Source of the DNA: Methylomonas subterranea
Lineage (GTDB): Bacteria; Pseudomonadota; Gammaproteobacteria; Methylococcales; Methylomonadaceae
DNA: 64,000 nucleotides
Direction of reading: 5' to 3'
Assembly: GCF_024505185.1 (NCBI RefSeq)
Contig: NZ_JANIBJ010000004.1
Span: 1 to 64,000 of the forward strand
Shown here piece by piece: positions 53,372 to 63,102 of this stretch; position 1 is the first letter of the stretch, and each line of letters starts with the position of its first letter. The notes below the pieces were generated by a model. That model had not been told where the DNA came from, made no database searches, and saw only the letters and a list, made by a program, of their open reading frames with translations. The translations under genes and the position numbers were made by a program.

Positions 53372-55227
53372 AGTTCAAGTTTCGTTCACGCACTTCAATA
53401 TTCCTGCACGATTTACTGATGGTGCCATTGGCCTGGTTTGGCGCTTATTGGCTCAGGTTCAATCTGGATGAAATTCCGGATGAGTATTTTTATTCGGCTT
53501 TGTTGTTTCTGCCGGTGGTGATAGCCATCCAGGTTTCGGCATTCTGGACCTTCGGCCTCTATCGAGGGGTTTGGCGTTTTTCTTCCATGCCCGATCTGGT
53601 GCGCATCGCGAAATCGGTGAACGCCGGTATCTTTTTTATCGCCGGTTCCCTGTTTCTCTACAACAGGCTGGAGGGCTTGCCCCGTTCCGTCATACCGCTG
53701 TATGTGTTGATTTTGTTGGCTTTACTATGTGTTCCGCGCTTTGTGTATCGATTTTGGAAAGAACGGGCTCTGGTCGACCGGATCGGCTTAAGGGCATTGA
53801 TCGTCGGAGCCGGTTCGGCGGGAGACATGCTGGTGAGGGATTTGTTATCCAATCCCGACAGCGGTTATATCCCTGTCATATTTGCCGATGATAATCCGGG
53901 TAAATTGAATCGGGAGATACGCGGCATTCGAGTGGCCGGCACGCTGGAGAGAATTCCTGCATTAATCGAGCAGTGGGAAATCGAGGTGGTGTTGATTGCG
54001 GTGCCTTCCGCCACAGATGCGCAAATGCGCCGTATCGTGGAAATCTGCGAGGAGTCCGGCGTTTCATTTCAGACGCTGCCGTCGGTGAAGGAATTGCTGA
54101 GCGGGGCGGTGACCAAGGCCAGCCTCAGGAATGTCTCTATAACGGATATTTTAGGCAGGGCGCCGGTACGACTGGATTGGGACGGCATTCAAGCCAGTTT
54201 GCATGGCAAAACCATTTTAGTAACCGGCGGTGGTGGCTCGATAGGCTCGGAGCTCTGTAAACAATTGGCCAAGGTTCAGCCGAGTAAATTGATTGTGTTC
54301 GATCAATGCGAATTCAATTTATACAAAATAGATGCCGAATTGTCGCGTCAATATCCGCGGGTTCCGCACTTGGCGGTATTGGGCGATGTGACTGACGCCT
54401 TGACTGTGCAACAGATCATAGTGGGGCAGAAGCCGCAAGTGATTTTCCATGCCGCCGCCTATAAACACGTACCCTTGTTGGAAGGTCAGGCCAGAGAGGC
54501 GGTGCATAATAATCTGATCGGCACCAAGATCGTCGCCGAGGCGGCTATCGCGGCGGGTGTGGCGCGGTTTGTGTTGATCTCCACCGACAAGGCGGTAAAC
54601 CCAACCAATGTGATGGGTGCCACCAAAAGGGCGGCGGAGATTTTATGCCAAAATTTGGACAATACCAGCGCGACCCGTTTCACCACGGTTCGATTCGGCA
54701 ATGTATTGGATTCCGCCGGCAGCGTGGTGCCCTTGTTTCGGGAACAGATTCAAGCGGGCGGGCCGCTTACCGTCACGCATCCTGATATTACGCGCTATTT
54801 CATGACCATTCCGGAAGCCTGCCAGTTGATTATGCAGGCGGAAACCGCCGGCAAGGGCGGGGAAGTGTTTGTGTTGGATATGGGCGAGCCGGTCAAGATC
54901 GTTTATCTAGCCGAGCAAATGATACGCTTGAGCGGCAAAATCCCAGGCAAGGATATTACGATTGAATTTGTCGGTTTGCGGCCGGGGGAAAAGTTATACG
55001 AAGAGTTGTTTCATACTGAAGAGCAACTGCTGGAAACCGGTTACACCAAATTGCGCTTGGCCAAGGCCAGAATCTATCAGGACGATGCGTGGTGCGGTGC
55101 TATCCAGGCGCTAGAAAATGCCTGCCAACAGCAAGATCAGCAGGGTATCGTCTTGCTATTGAAGCAACTGGTACCCGAATTTAAATCAGGGGAATATACT
55201 CATAGCACTTCAAATTTCGGTTTTTAA
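53368..55227 (+). CDS. Membrane-bound UDP-GlcNAc 4,6-dehydratase (WbpM/CapD family)
   Basis: The 619-residue protein has four N-terminal membrane helices (about 10-130), a first Rossmann-like domain (LIVGAGSAGDMLVRDLL) and the catalytic domain with TGGGGSIGSELCKQLA and STDKAVNPTNVMGATKR, in which DK and MxxxK replace the usual YxxxK. It would make the UDP-4-keto-6-deoxy-N-acetylhexosamine precursor of QuiNAc/FucNAc. It ends the plus-strand locus, just before repeat hairpins. Confidence 0.93.
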   Translation: MKFKFRSRTSIFLHDLLMVPLAWFGAYWLRFNLDEIPDEYFYSALLFLPVVIAIQVSAFWTFGLYRGVWRFSSMPDLVRIAKSVNAGIFFIAGSLFLYNRLEGLPRSVIPLYVLILLALLCVPRFVYRFWKERALVDRIGLRALIVGAGSAGDMLVRDLLSNPDSGYIPVIFADDNPGKLNREIRGIRVAGTLERIPALIEQWEIEVVLIAVPSATDAQMRRIVEICEESGVSFQTLPSVKELLSGAVTKASLRNVSITDILGRAPVRLDWDGIQASLHGKTILVTGGGGSIGSELCKQLAKVQPSKLIVFDQCEFNLYKIDAELSRQYPRVPHLAVLGDVTDALTVQQIIVGQKPQVIFHAAAYKHVPLLEGQAREAVHNNLIGTKIVAEAAIAAGVARFVLISTDKAVNPTNVMGATKRAAEILCQNLDNTSATRFTTVRFGNVLDSAGSVVPLFREQIQAGGPLTVTHPDITRYFMTIPEACQLIMQAETAGKGGEVFVLDMGEPVKIVYLAEQMIRLSGKIPGKDITIEFVGLRPGEKLYEELFHTEEQLLETGYTKLRLAKARIYQDDAWCGAIQALENACQQQDQQGIVLLLKQLVPEFKSGEYTHSTSNFGF

Positions 55228-55430
55228 TTTCCTCACCCCATCCTTCTCCCGCAGGAGGCTGTCGTAAAAGCTCCCTCTCCTTGCGGGAGAGGGTTGGGGA
55301 GAGGGGGAATATAAGGTAAGACGTTGATTTTTATACCCTCACCCAGCCCTCTCCCGGAGGGAGAGGGTTATGTTATGGCTTTTAGAACACCCTCCGTAGG
55401 GCGAGGGGGCAGATGTGCAGAAAGTTGAAG
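55228..55430. repeat. Composite CTCTCCC-type hairpin repeats, possible terminator
   Basis: Several CCCTCTCC...GGAGAGGG hairpins in tandem lie between the converging dehydratase gene and the small membrane-protein operon (stems at about 55272-55293 and 55347-55368, the second CCCTCTCCCGGAGGGAGAGGG). The position at a convergent junction suggests transcription termination or mRNA protection. Confidence 0.7.
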
Positions 55431-55472
55431 TTAAAAAGTATAGTCGGCGAGTTGATTCCGCCGCAGCGGGAA

Positions 55473-55973
55473 CTAATCAAACACATCCCCCCAATCCGGT
55501 TCGGGAATGGTGTTTTCGCCGGTCGTGGAGTCCTTGGCGTTTTCTTTTGCGTCGATGGTGTTTGCTCCGTCTGGGGATGTCGATGAATCGGTAGCGCGTG
55601 GTTGGGATGTCAGTTTGTTAAGGTAGTAGTCCAATAATTCGCACAATTGATCGTAAACGATATCGTTGGGTTTTTGTTGTAACAGTTGATCGATGTAGTG
55701 TTTTAAAAATAGCTTTTCCGCGCCGATTAATTGGCTGCTGATGCCTTGTGCATCGCTTTCCGACAGCTTGAAATGGCGGCCGAGCTTTCTCGATAGCTTG
55801 TTTTTGCGGCTGTTTTGCCTTTCCCTGATTTCGTCCAGCAAGTGTTCCAGCTGTTTATGCTGTTGCCGCTTGATGTACCAGCTGTAACATAGAAAGCCGA
55901 TGATGGTGAATAAAACCAGGCCGGTAACCGTTACCCCAGTCAAAAATAGCCAGTTCATCTCAGTCATTTGCAT
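55473..55973 (-). CDS. Single-pass membrane protein, unknown function (third in VWA operon)
   Basis: The 166-residue protein has one N-terminal membrane helix (about 8-30, WLFLTGVTVTGLVLFTIIG), then a basic helical region (about 33-115, HKQLEHLLDEIRERQNS) and an acidic disordered tail ending PEPDWGDVFD. It shares its plan with the upstream 205-residue protein. Start at 55973 overlaps the previous gene; ATGs at 55967 and 55958 are alternatives. Confidence 0.6.
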   Translation of the reverse strand: MQMTEMNWLFLTGVTVTGLVLFTIIGFLCYSWYIKRQQHKQLEHLLDEIRERQNSRKNKLSRKLGRHFKLSESDAQGISSQLIGAEKLFLKHYIDQLLQQKPNDIVYDQLCELLDYYLNKLTSQPRATDSSTSPDGANTIDAKENAKDSTTGENTIPEPDWGDVFD

Positions 55974-56577
55974 CAGGGTGCAGAATATTGCGCTCGGTAT
56001 CCTGAAAAATCTTCAGCATTTTTTTTCGGCTGTTTTCCAGTTCCAGCGCGGTCTGATTGCCGCTGAAAACCCGCGTATATTCGGCGGTGATTTCGTCTAT
56101 GGTTTGCATCGCCGTATCCAGCTGTTGTATCAACTGTTGGTTGATGCGCTCCAGTCCTTGCGCGGGACTACTTGAGTGAGTCGAGTTGGTCGACGTGGCC
56201 TGCATATTAGTAAGCAACTCGCAATAAGGAGTAGATAAGTCGTTGATGCGCTTATCAATTTGGTGCAATAGGGATATTTCGCGCCGCAAAAAGAGTTTGA
56301 TGATGTGCTGCATCAGCGCGCGCTCGCAGTCGCTTACATCTTTTAGTGTTTGCTCCACCATCTCTTGGTCCAGGCCGCATGTTTCGGAAAGCAGTTGATG
56401 TAAGGGTTGGTTTTTAAAAGAATTCTGGTCGGTATACTGGCCTATGAAGCTTTCGATTGCCCGCATTTCCTTGTTGCGCTTTTTTCTGGAGAAAAACAGC
56501 CAGCCGGCGCAAAATAAAAGCAATACACCCAAGGCTTCGGCGAGAATTATCACCAGTGCGGCGTCCAAGGTCATCAT
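55960..56577 (-). CDS. Single-pass membrane protein with helical cytoplasmic region
   Basis: The 205-residue protein begins with a membrane helix (about 5-27, AALVIILAEALGVLLLFCAGWLFF) followed by a basic stop and long helices (about 40-110 and 140-200). It overlaps the VWA gene stop at its start, and its stop overlaps the following gene. A physical partnership with the VWA protein is inferred from the tight operon. No family was identified. Confidence 0.62.
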   Translation of the reverse strand: MMTLDAALVIILAEALGVLLLFCAGWLFFSRKKRNKEMRAIESFIGQYTDQNSFKNQPLHQLLSETCGLDQEMVEQTLKDVSDCERALMQHIIKLFLRREISLLHQIDKRINDLSTPYCELLTNMQATSTNSTHSSSPAQGLERINQQLIQQLDTAMQTIDEITAEYTRVFSGNQTALELENSRKKMLKIFQDTERNILHPDAND

Positions 56578-58346
56578 CCCAATTTCTCCAATAATTCTTG
56601 TTGTTTGTTGTCGATGGATCGTTTGAGTAGTTTGTAAATGACAAAGCCGATACCGCAAAGCAGAATATTGATGGCCAAGACGACGCCGATAGTAAGGCCC
56701 CAGTTGGTATCATTTTGTGAACCCGGTGGTGTTATTGGATTGTTTGATTCTGATTCTACGGTTTGCCCGGAAGCGGTTTCCATAGCGGCGTTTGGAACTT
56801 GTTGGGGTGGGCTGACAGTGTCGGCGGGCGCAAAAATGTCGTCGTCCAGCCTGATCGGGCCCAGCACGGGCGAGACGGAGCTTCCATCGATGTTTTTGGC
56901 GGTGGCATCAAAGTTGACTAATATCGCCCCGCCTTGCGCTAATCTGGGCAATTTTAAAAGCCATTCGCCGTCTTGCTCCATAATTATTTGAGATTCCGGT
57001 TCATGGCCGGATTGAGTTATTTTGGCCGTGATGGATAGGCTTGATGCGTCGAGAACCGCGATGTCCGGATGAAATTTCAGTGTTACATCGCGGCTGGCAT
57101 TGTCGACAAGAGTTTCAATCGTTATCGGCGCGGAAACGACTTCAAAATCCTGCTTGATTTCCCTTTTAAAGGTGTTTCCGTCGGCGACGATGGTAAGAGC
57201 GTGTCTACCTATCGCCAAGTTTTCCAGTGTTTTGGAAAAAAAGCCCGCTTCCGTGCCGCTGGGTTCAATTCCGACTGGCGGCTGTTGGTCAAGGTTGAGG
57301 GTAAGGTTAACCAAATCGAGAAAATCGGCTCGGCTGATCAACTTGTCCTGTTCGGTGAAATGCAGCTTCAAGGTCAGCGGCTGTTTGTCGCCGATTGTGC
57401 TGGCAATTTCATTGAGCTGTAATTTCAGATCGGTCAGTATCATTACCTGATTGTCCGGATCAAAGGCTGCTTCAATGCGCCATTGGCCGGCCATGGGCTG
57501 TTTTACGGTGATCAAATCATAACCGCCGGTCTCCAGCCAGGATATGGCATCAGACACGCCTGTTTTGCTGATCTTATGTTGGTCGGGTTGGATTAGTTGG
57601 GTCGGCGATGCGTTCTTTTGCTTGAATAACAGCACCGAAAACTCCTTGATACCGCTATCCACTTTGAAGGTGTTGTTTTCAAGCGGTAATAAGTCTTTCG
57701 GCGCAATTTTTAGAGCGGTTTTCAGAAACAGGCGCTGCAGCTGGTCGGCGGATTGAGCGGTTTCGCTCCAGCCGCCGGTGTCATATGCCAGTTTATCCAG
57801 CAATTCCTTGTCTACCTGATCGGACAAGGCAATGGTTTGAACCTTGATTTTTTGCAGCTGCAATTTGGGTATCCATTCGCTTAGAATGCGTTCCCTGGAA
57901 TCCGCGCTGACCATGATGTCTTTGGAAATGTCCACCAAACCGTCGGTCAGAATAATCAGGCTTTTAGCCCCATTGCCGGCAAAGCCTTGTTCAACTGTCG
58001 TTTGAATCGCATCCTCTAAGTGAGTATAAACACCATGCGAATGGATATTGTTGCTGGCTTTTAAAGCTTCCTGTCGCCATACTTCGTTTGCGGCATCCGT
58101 GTGACTGAGTAACGAAGTCTTCTCCGCAAACAGCCATAACGAAACGTTGGCACTGTCCGGCAGTAGATTGATTAATAGCTGGGTGGCCGCCACCCGCAGA
58201 TTTTGCGGGTCGTTTTGCTTCATGCTGCCGGAGACGTCGATAAGGACCTGAATTTCGTCAGCGCTTGAATTGGTTGCGGCCAAGGTTTGCGCTAAACCTA
58301 GATTCACTGATAGGCTAAAAAAGATAACAGCGGCTATGAGTTTCAT
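56574..58346 (-). CDS. Von Willebrand factor A domain membrane protein
   Basis: The 590-residue protein has a signal peptide (LIAAVIFFSLSVNLGLAQ), a VWA domain (about 30-210) with a MIDAS motif DVSGSMKQND and later TDG and DLEDAIQT regions, a beta-rich middle (about 220-500) and a C-terminal membrane helix (about 555-580, TIGVVLAINILLCGIGFVIY). It is thus periplasmic or outward-facing and anchored at the inner membrane. VWA-MIDAS proteins bind partners through a metal ion. Two small membrane proteins follow in the operon. The frame opens at 58364; the start at 58346 places the signal peptide correctly. Confidence 0.82.
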   Translation of the reverse strand: MKLIAAVIFFSLSVNLGLAQTLAATNSSADEIQVLIDVSGSMKQNDPQNLRVAATQLLINLLPDSANVSLWLFAEKTSLLSHTDAANEVWRQEALKASNNIHSHGVYTHLEDAIQTTVEQGFAGNGAKSLIILTDGLVDISKDIMVSADSRERILSEWIPKLQLQKIKVQTIALSDQVDKELLDKLAYDTGGWSETAQSADQLQRLFLKTALKIAPKDLLPLENNTFKVDSGIKEFSVLLFKQKNASPTQLIQPDQHKISKTGVSDAISWLETGGYDLITVKQPMAGQWRIEAAFDPDNQVMILTDLKLQLNEIASTIGDKQPLTLKLHFTEQDKLISRADFLDLVNLTLNLDQQPPVGIEPSGTEAGFFSKTLENLAIGRHALTIVADGNTFKREIKQDFEVVSAPITIETLVDNASRDVTLKFHPDIAVLDASSLSITAKITQSGHEPESQIIMEQDGEWLLKLPRLAQGGAILVNFDATAKNIDGSSVSPVLGPIRLDDDIFAPADTVSPPQQVPNAAMETASGQTVESESNNPITPPGSQNDTNWGLTIGVVLAINILLCGIGFVIYKLLKRSIDNKQQELLEKLG

Positions 58347-58545
58347 GAATAACCAGTATAACAATCAATGCCTGAACTATAGACCAATGGTCCGATTAAG
58401 CGAAAAGTAAAATAATGCGCTACAAAAATAGCCGGGTTGATAAGTCGATATTCGACTACACTGACTGCGGCTTCGTGACGTTTACCCAAACCGTATTGGC
58501 CGTTGTTTTATTAACCGAACTCAAACCTTAATTGTTCACCCGATC

Positions 58546-59535
58546 ATGAAGCAGGCATTTCTACTCAAGCTTTTGCAACCGTTGGCAAGCTTTGCCAGCG
58601 GTATCGGCAAACGGAAAAAATTATTAATCATGATTTATCACCGCGTGCTGGACGAGCCGGATTTCATGCGGCCCGGCGAAGTGGATAAGGAAAAATTTAC
58701 ATGGCAAATGGAATTGCTAGCCAAGCATTTCAATGTGTTGCCATTGCCGGAAGCGTTGGAGCGCATGCAAAGTGACACATTACCGTCCAGAGCTGTATGT
58801 ATTACCTTTGACGACGGTTATGCCGACAACTACACCAACGCACTGCCAATACTGCAACAATTCAATTTAAAAGCCACCTTTTTTATCGCCAGCGGGTTTT
58901 TGGACGGTGGCAGAATGTGGAACGATACGGTCATTGAATCCGTGCGCAACTTGTCGACGCCAATTTTAGATCTCGCTCAGCAAGGTTTAGGCGTTTTCGA
59001 AATAGCCAACGAAACCCAGAAATCTCTAGCCGCCCAGCAGATCATTCAAAAAATCAAACATCTGGATTTTGCCGAGCGCGCCCACTACGTAGAAGCTATC
59101 GCCGTAAAATCCGAAAACCTGCCCGAGGATTTAATGATGACCAGCGAGCAAGTTAAAAAACTGCATATAAGCGGCATGGAAATTGGTGGGCATACGGTAA
59201 ATCACCCTATATTGGCAAAATTGGACGATGAAATAGCAAAATGGGAGATTGGGGAAAATAAGAAGTTTCTGGAGAATTTGTTGGGAATTGAGTTGAGATG
59301 TTTCGCATATCCAAATGGGAAGCCGGAAATTGATTATGGTTGGTTTCATACTGAGTTGGTAAAACAAAGCGGCTTCCATTCAGCTGTATCTACCCAGTGG
59401 AACGTAGCAACAAAACACAGTAATTTTTATGAGTTGCCGCGGTTTACCCCGTGGGATACCGAAAGAGTTAAATTTATGGCTAGATTGATTTTTTTCATCA
59501 AAAAACAAAGTTGTCTGCCATATTTTGCAATATAG
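58546..59535 (+). CDS. Polysaccharide deacetylase (CE4)
   Basis: The 329-residue protein has the CE4 motifs ITFDDGYADNYTNALPIL (TFDDGY) and GGHTVNHPIL, with LLIMIYHRVL at the start and CFAYPNGKPEIDYG near the end. It removes N-acetyl (or other acyl) groups from amino sugars, here probably in an exopolysaccharide. No signal peptide is evident, suggesting a cytoplasmic role. It begins the second polysaccharide block. Confidence 0.88.
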   Translation: MKQAFLLKLLQPLASFASGIGKRKKLLIMIYHRVLDEPDFMRPGEVDKEKFTWQMELLAKHFNVLPLPEALERMQSDTLPSRAVCITFDDGYADNYTNALPILQQFNLKATFFIASGFLDGGRMWNDTVIESVRNLSTPILDLAQQGLGVFEIANETQKSLAAQQIIQKIKHLDFAERAHYVEAIAVKSENLPEDLMMTSEQVKKLHISGMEIGGHTVNHPILAKLDDEIAKWEIGENKKFLENLLGIELRCFAYPNGKPEIDYGWFHTELVKQSGFHSAVSTQWNVATKHSNFYELPRFTPWDTERVKFMARLIFFIKKQSCLPYFAI

Positions 59536-59555
59536 GTTCGGCATTTGGTGGTTTT

Positions 59556-60527
59556 GTGAACAACGATTTAAAGAAGCAATATAATTCAATACCCACTTGG
59601 GCTGTATGTGTTTTTACATCGAGAGAATCATTGCCACAATTAATGGGTTCTATTCATGCGATTTTTGTCGCGTGTAAACATCATAATGTTTGTATCGATG
59701 TATTGGTCAACGGTAGCCAAAAATTATGTGAAGAGTTATGTAATGAATTGAATGGAGCAAAGGTTAGCGCTCATTATACCATTAGGGTTTGGTTTCTTGA
59801 GTTCGGTGACAAGGCCAATGCATGGAATGAATATTTACATGATATATGGCCTGGAGCAGAAAAAACCTTCTTTTTAGACGGCTATGTCAAAGTAAGACCG
59901 AATGCACTGGAATTATTGTCCGATAATTTAATTGATTATGATGTGTTAGCTGCTACCGGCATACCGAGTGTTGGGATGGGGGCTAAAACGCAAAGACAAC
60001 AAATGACCCGGCAAGGCGGTCTGCATGGTAATTTGTTTGCACTGCCTCGGTCTAGCATGCGTCAGTTACGAAAGGCATTGTTCAGATTACCCAAGGGTAT
60101 TTACAGAACTGACTCAACAATAGGCGCAATATTGAACTTTAATTTCGATCCGACTACATACTCCTGGAACCCCGCGCGAATAGCTGTAAACCCAAATGTA
60201 ACCTGGGATAGAGACAGTCTCAAGTGGTACAGGTTTAAAGATCTCGTAGTGCATATCAAACGAATATATAGGCAAGCGCAGGGTAAGCTTGAAAATGCTG
60301 CCATAAAAGACCATTTCGCCATTAACAAAAAACCAGCCTTAGAATTGGAAGATAACGTCCATGCGTTAATAGAGAATTGGGTCAATAGGAATAAGACTCA
60401 GGCATTTTGGATGTTTTGCCGGAGTCCATTGGTATATTTTGCATGGTTAAAGATTAAGGCTATGAATTTAAAGTCGCTTGGGCAACTTGGCAAACCTATT
60501 TTGATCGTATCTTATTTAGATAACTAG
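59556..60527 (+). CDS. GT-A glycosyltransferase-like protein
   Basis: The 323-residue protein has AVCVFTSRESLPQLMGSIHA, then a VLVNGSQKL strand and FFLDGYVKVRPNALELLSDN as the likely metal and donor region, with a hydrophobic tail. It most resembles family 2 transferases used in exopolysaccharide assembly. I take the GTG at 59556 as the start, after the deacetylase stop; an in-frame TTG lies at 59511 inside it. Confidence 0.7.
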   Translation: MNNDLKKQYNSIPTWAVCVFTSRESLPQLMGSIHAIFVACKHHNVCIDVLVNGSQKLCEELCNELNGAKVSAHYTIRVWFLEFGDKANAWNEYLHDIWPGAEKTFFLDGYVKVRPNALELLSDNLIDYDVLAATGIPSVGMGAKTQRQQMTRQGGLHGNLFALPRSSMRQLRKALFRLPKGIYRTDSTIGAILNFNFDPTTYSWNPARIAVNPNVTWDRDSLKWYRFKDLVVHIKRIYRQAQGKLENAAIKDHFAINKKPALELEDNVHALIENWVNRNKTQAFWMFCRSPLVYFAWLKIKAMNLKSLGQLGKPILIVSYLDN

Positions 60528-60851
60528 AACGAAAAATGGGAAAAATTATGATTGACAGTCCTTAATTAGTAAGGAATATACATGCTGTGAGTTTTTCGCC
60601 ATGAATGCGTTGGCGAGATAGGCCGCTAAAATCCGGGCTAAAATAATAATCAGGGGTTTATGATTTAAATCGCAGATATCGCTGGGGATGGAATAGTTTT
60701 ATTAAATGGCGCAATTCTACAAATTACTTGTTCCCATCTAAAAAAACGTTTCTGATTCGGCTATAAGCGGATTTCGTGCATGGATAATATATTTACCGGC
60801 GGGTTACGAAATTGTTAAATCTGATTAAGACATATAGATGAAATAAGGAAA
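60528..60851. other. Intergenic region before the flippase gene
   Basis: No gene was recognised. The only structure noted is a small CCTTA/TAAGG inverted repeat near 60559. It ends with an AATAAGGAAA ribosome site for the flippase and could hold its promoter. Confidence 0.4.
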
Positions 60852-62321
60852 ATGCAAAGTATAACCAATAAGATGGCAAAAGGGGCGGCTTGGATGGTTG
60901 CCTTTAAAATGATTGAACGTAGTATTGGGCTGTTAAGTACAATAATTCTGGCGCGATTATTGGAGCCGGATGATTTCGGCTTGGTGGCCATGGCGACGGC
61001 ATTCCTGGGATTACTTTTATTATTGACGAGCTTTAGTTTTGACGTGGCGCTGATTCAAAAACAGGAACCGGATAGAGCGTTATATGACACTGCCTGGACA
61101 TTTAATGTCATTTTTGGAGCCCTGTTAGCTATCATATTAGCGGTGGCTGCGGGTCCTCTGGTGGGCTTTTATAATGAGCCAAGGCTGGAGGATATTTTAT
61201 ATATTTTGGCATTTGGCACTTTTTTGGGCGGTTTTGGAAATATTGGCCCTGTTGCATTTAGAAAGGACTTACAATTTCATAAAGAGTTTTATTTTTTACT
61301 AGGAAAAAAAATATCAGGCTTTATTGTATGTATGATACTTGCGTTTTCCATGAGAAACTACTGGGCGCTGGTATTTGGGACGTTTGCTAGTACGATTGCG
61401 GAATTGGCTTTAAGTTATGCAGTTCATTCCTATAGGCCACGCTTTTGTCTGAAGGGACGTAAAGAGTTGTTTGGCTATTCGATGTGGCTATTTATTAACA
61501 ATACGATTTTTTTTACCTATCACCGTATGGCAGACTTTATCATTAGCAAAACCCTTGGTAGTCATACCCTAGGTGTCTATACTGTTGCCTATGAATTGTC
61601 AAATTTACCAACCACAGAATTGGTTGCTCCGATTAATCGTGCGGTGTTTCCTGGTTATTCGAAATTAGCCAATAATCCTGATGATATTCGCCATGGCTTT
61701 TTAAGTGTTCTGGGTATGATTGCTTTATGTGCAATACCAGCAGGGTTGGGTATTGCATTGGTTGCGGATGTATTGGTGCCTGTTGTATTGGGAAATAAGT
61801 GGCTTGAAAGTGTACCTCTTATCCAGATGTTGGCGATGTCGGGTGTATTTGTAGCGTTACAAACGAATACCGGCTCTCTCTATATGGCGATAGGAAAACC
61901 TAGTTATTTGACTATGATTTCATTGTTTCATGTCTTTGTGGTATTCATACCTCTATTTTTATATCTAATGGAGTTGAATGGGGTTTTTGGTGTGACACAA
62001 GCTTATTTGTTTAGCAACATCATTATTTGGCCGATAAATTTCTTTGTTGTTTCATCTGTTATTAAGCTTAAATGGCGTTCTATATTTTTTGTATTATGGA
62101 GGCCTATTATTGGATGTTTTGTTATGACCGCTGTTTTGAGATCTGATTGGATTTCCATGTTTAGTGGGTTATTAGAATTGGACTGGCTATGTTTGGTATT
62201 TAAAGTTTTTATTGGTGTGGTTGTGTATTCTTTTACCGTATTATTATGTTGGTTTGTTTTTCGCAAACCGGAAGGGGCAGAAAAAACTATTGTGAATAGG
62301 TTGTTTTATTCGCCAAATTGA
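60852..62321 (+). CDS. Wzx-type oligosaccharide flippase
   Basis: The 489-residue protein has about 12-14 hydrophobic segments and the polysaccharide-transporter pattern at its N-terminus (AWMVAFKMIERSIGLLSTII, ARLLEPDDFGLVAMATAFLG). It would flip lipid-linked glycan units across the inner membrane. It differs from the Wzm/Wzt ABC exporter at 28082, so the window encodes two alternative export routes. A ribosome site AAGGAAA precedes ATG. Confidence 0.9.
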   Translation: MQSITNKMAKGAAWMVAFKMIERSIGLLSTIILARLLEPDDFGLVAMATAFLGLLLLLTSFSFDVALIQKQEPDRALYDTAWTFNVIFGALLAIILAVAAGPLVGFYNEPRLEDILYILAFGTFLGGFGNIGPVAFRKDLQFHKEFYFLLGKKISGFIVCMILAFSMRNYWALVFGTFASTIAELALSYAVHSYRPRFCLKGRKELFGYSMWLFINNTIFFTYHRMADFIISKTLGSHTLGVYTVAYELSNLPTTELVAPINRAVFPGYSKLANNPDDIRHGFLSVLGMIALCAIPAGLGIALVADVLVPVVLGNKWLESVPLIQMLAMSGVFVALQTNTGSLYMAIGKPSYLTMISLFHVFVVFIPLFLYLMELNGVFGVTQAYLFSNIIIWPINFFVVSSVIKLKWRSIFFVLWRPIIGCFVMTAVLRSDWISMFSGLLELDWLCLVFKVFIGVVVYSFTVLLCWFVFRKPEGAEKTIVNRLFYSPN

Positions 62322-62355
62322 GTGTTTTTGAAATTAGATTGGGCATTCTGGAGAA

Positions 62356-63102
62356 ATGATGGGAAGAACTGTAGTTAAAACTGGCCTTTTTTCGCGTATG
62401 GGTGACCTAGATACAGGTGGGATGGAAAAAAATTACAAGGGATTGGCTATACATGCATTAAATGGACTGCACGAGTTTGTTGGGGATAAAGTAAAGGAGT
62501 TGTTTTTTGATTCTGCGAATTTATTGGATCTTGCCGCAGGTAGTGGTGCGTTGTCTCTTCGGCTACAGGATATGGGGTTTAAGATAACCGCCTATGATTA
62601 TGAAGAAAATAACTTTCGACTTAAGCAGTCTATCAAATTCAATCAAGTAGATTTAAATAACGACTTTTCGAAGATATCTGATTGTTTGTACGACGGAGTT
62701 ATAGCTGTTGAAATAATTGAGCATCTGGAAAATCCGCGCCATTTAATTAGAGAGATCTATGATTCGTTGGTGCCAGGGGGCAAGGTGTTAATAACAACGC
62801 CAAATATAGATAATCCGGTTTCACTTGCTTTCTATGTTCGATTTGGTTGGTTTCAATGGTTTAGTGATGAAAACTATAATAACGAAGGCCATATAACACC
62901 TGTTTCCCAGCACTGGATGAATAAATTTCTGCTTGAGGCCGGTTTTGTAGATGTTGATTTTGTAAGTTACGGAGACCCGTTTCGTGTATTAGTTGGATGG
63001 CCCAAGATGAAATATTTTGCTCGTCTCTTAAGTTTTTTGACATCTATAGATAAAAGTAAACAAGGGGAAATAATGGTTGTGTCTGCGCGCAAGCCTAATT
63101 AA
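62356..63102 (+). CDS. Class I SAM methyltransferase
   Basis: The 248-residue protein has LLDLAAGSGALSLRLQDMGF, ITAYDYEENN, GVIAVEIIEHLENPRHLI and PGGKVLITTPNIDNPVS, a UbiG-like SAM fold used widely in glycan loci. It probably methylates a sugar in the second polysaccharide block. GGAGAA precedes the ATG. Confidence 0.85.
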   Translation: MMGRTVVKTGLFSRMGDLDTGGMEKNYKGLAIHALNGLHEFVGDKVKELFFDSANLLDLAAGSGALSLRLQDMGFKITAYDYEENNFRLKQSIKFNQVDLNNDFSKISDCLYDGVIAVEIIEHLENPRHLIREIYDSLVPGGKVLITTPNIDNPVSLAFYVRFGWFQWFSDENYNNEGHITPVSQHWMNKFLLEAGFVDVDFVSYGDPFRVLVGWPKMKYFARLLSFLTSIDKSKQGEIMVVSARKPN

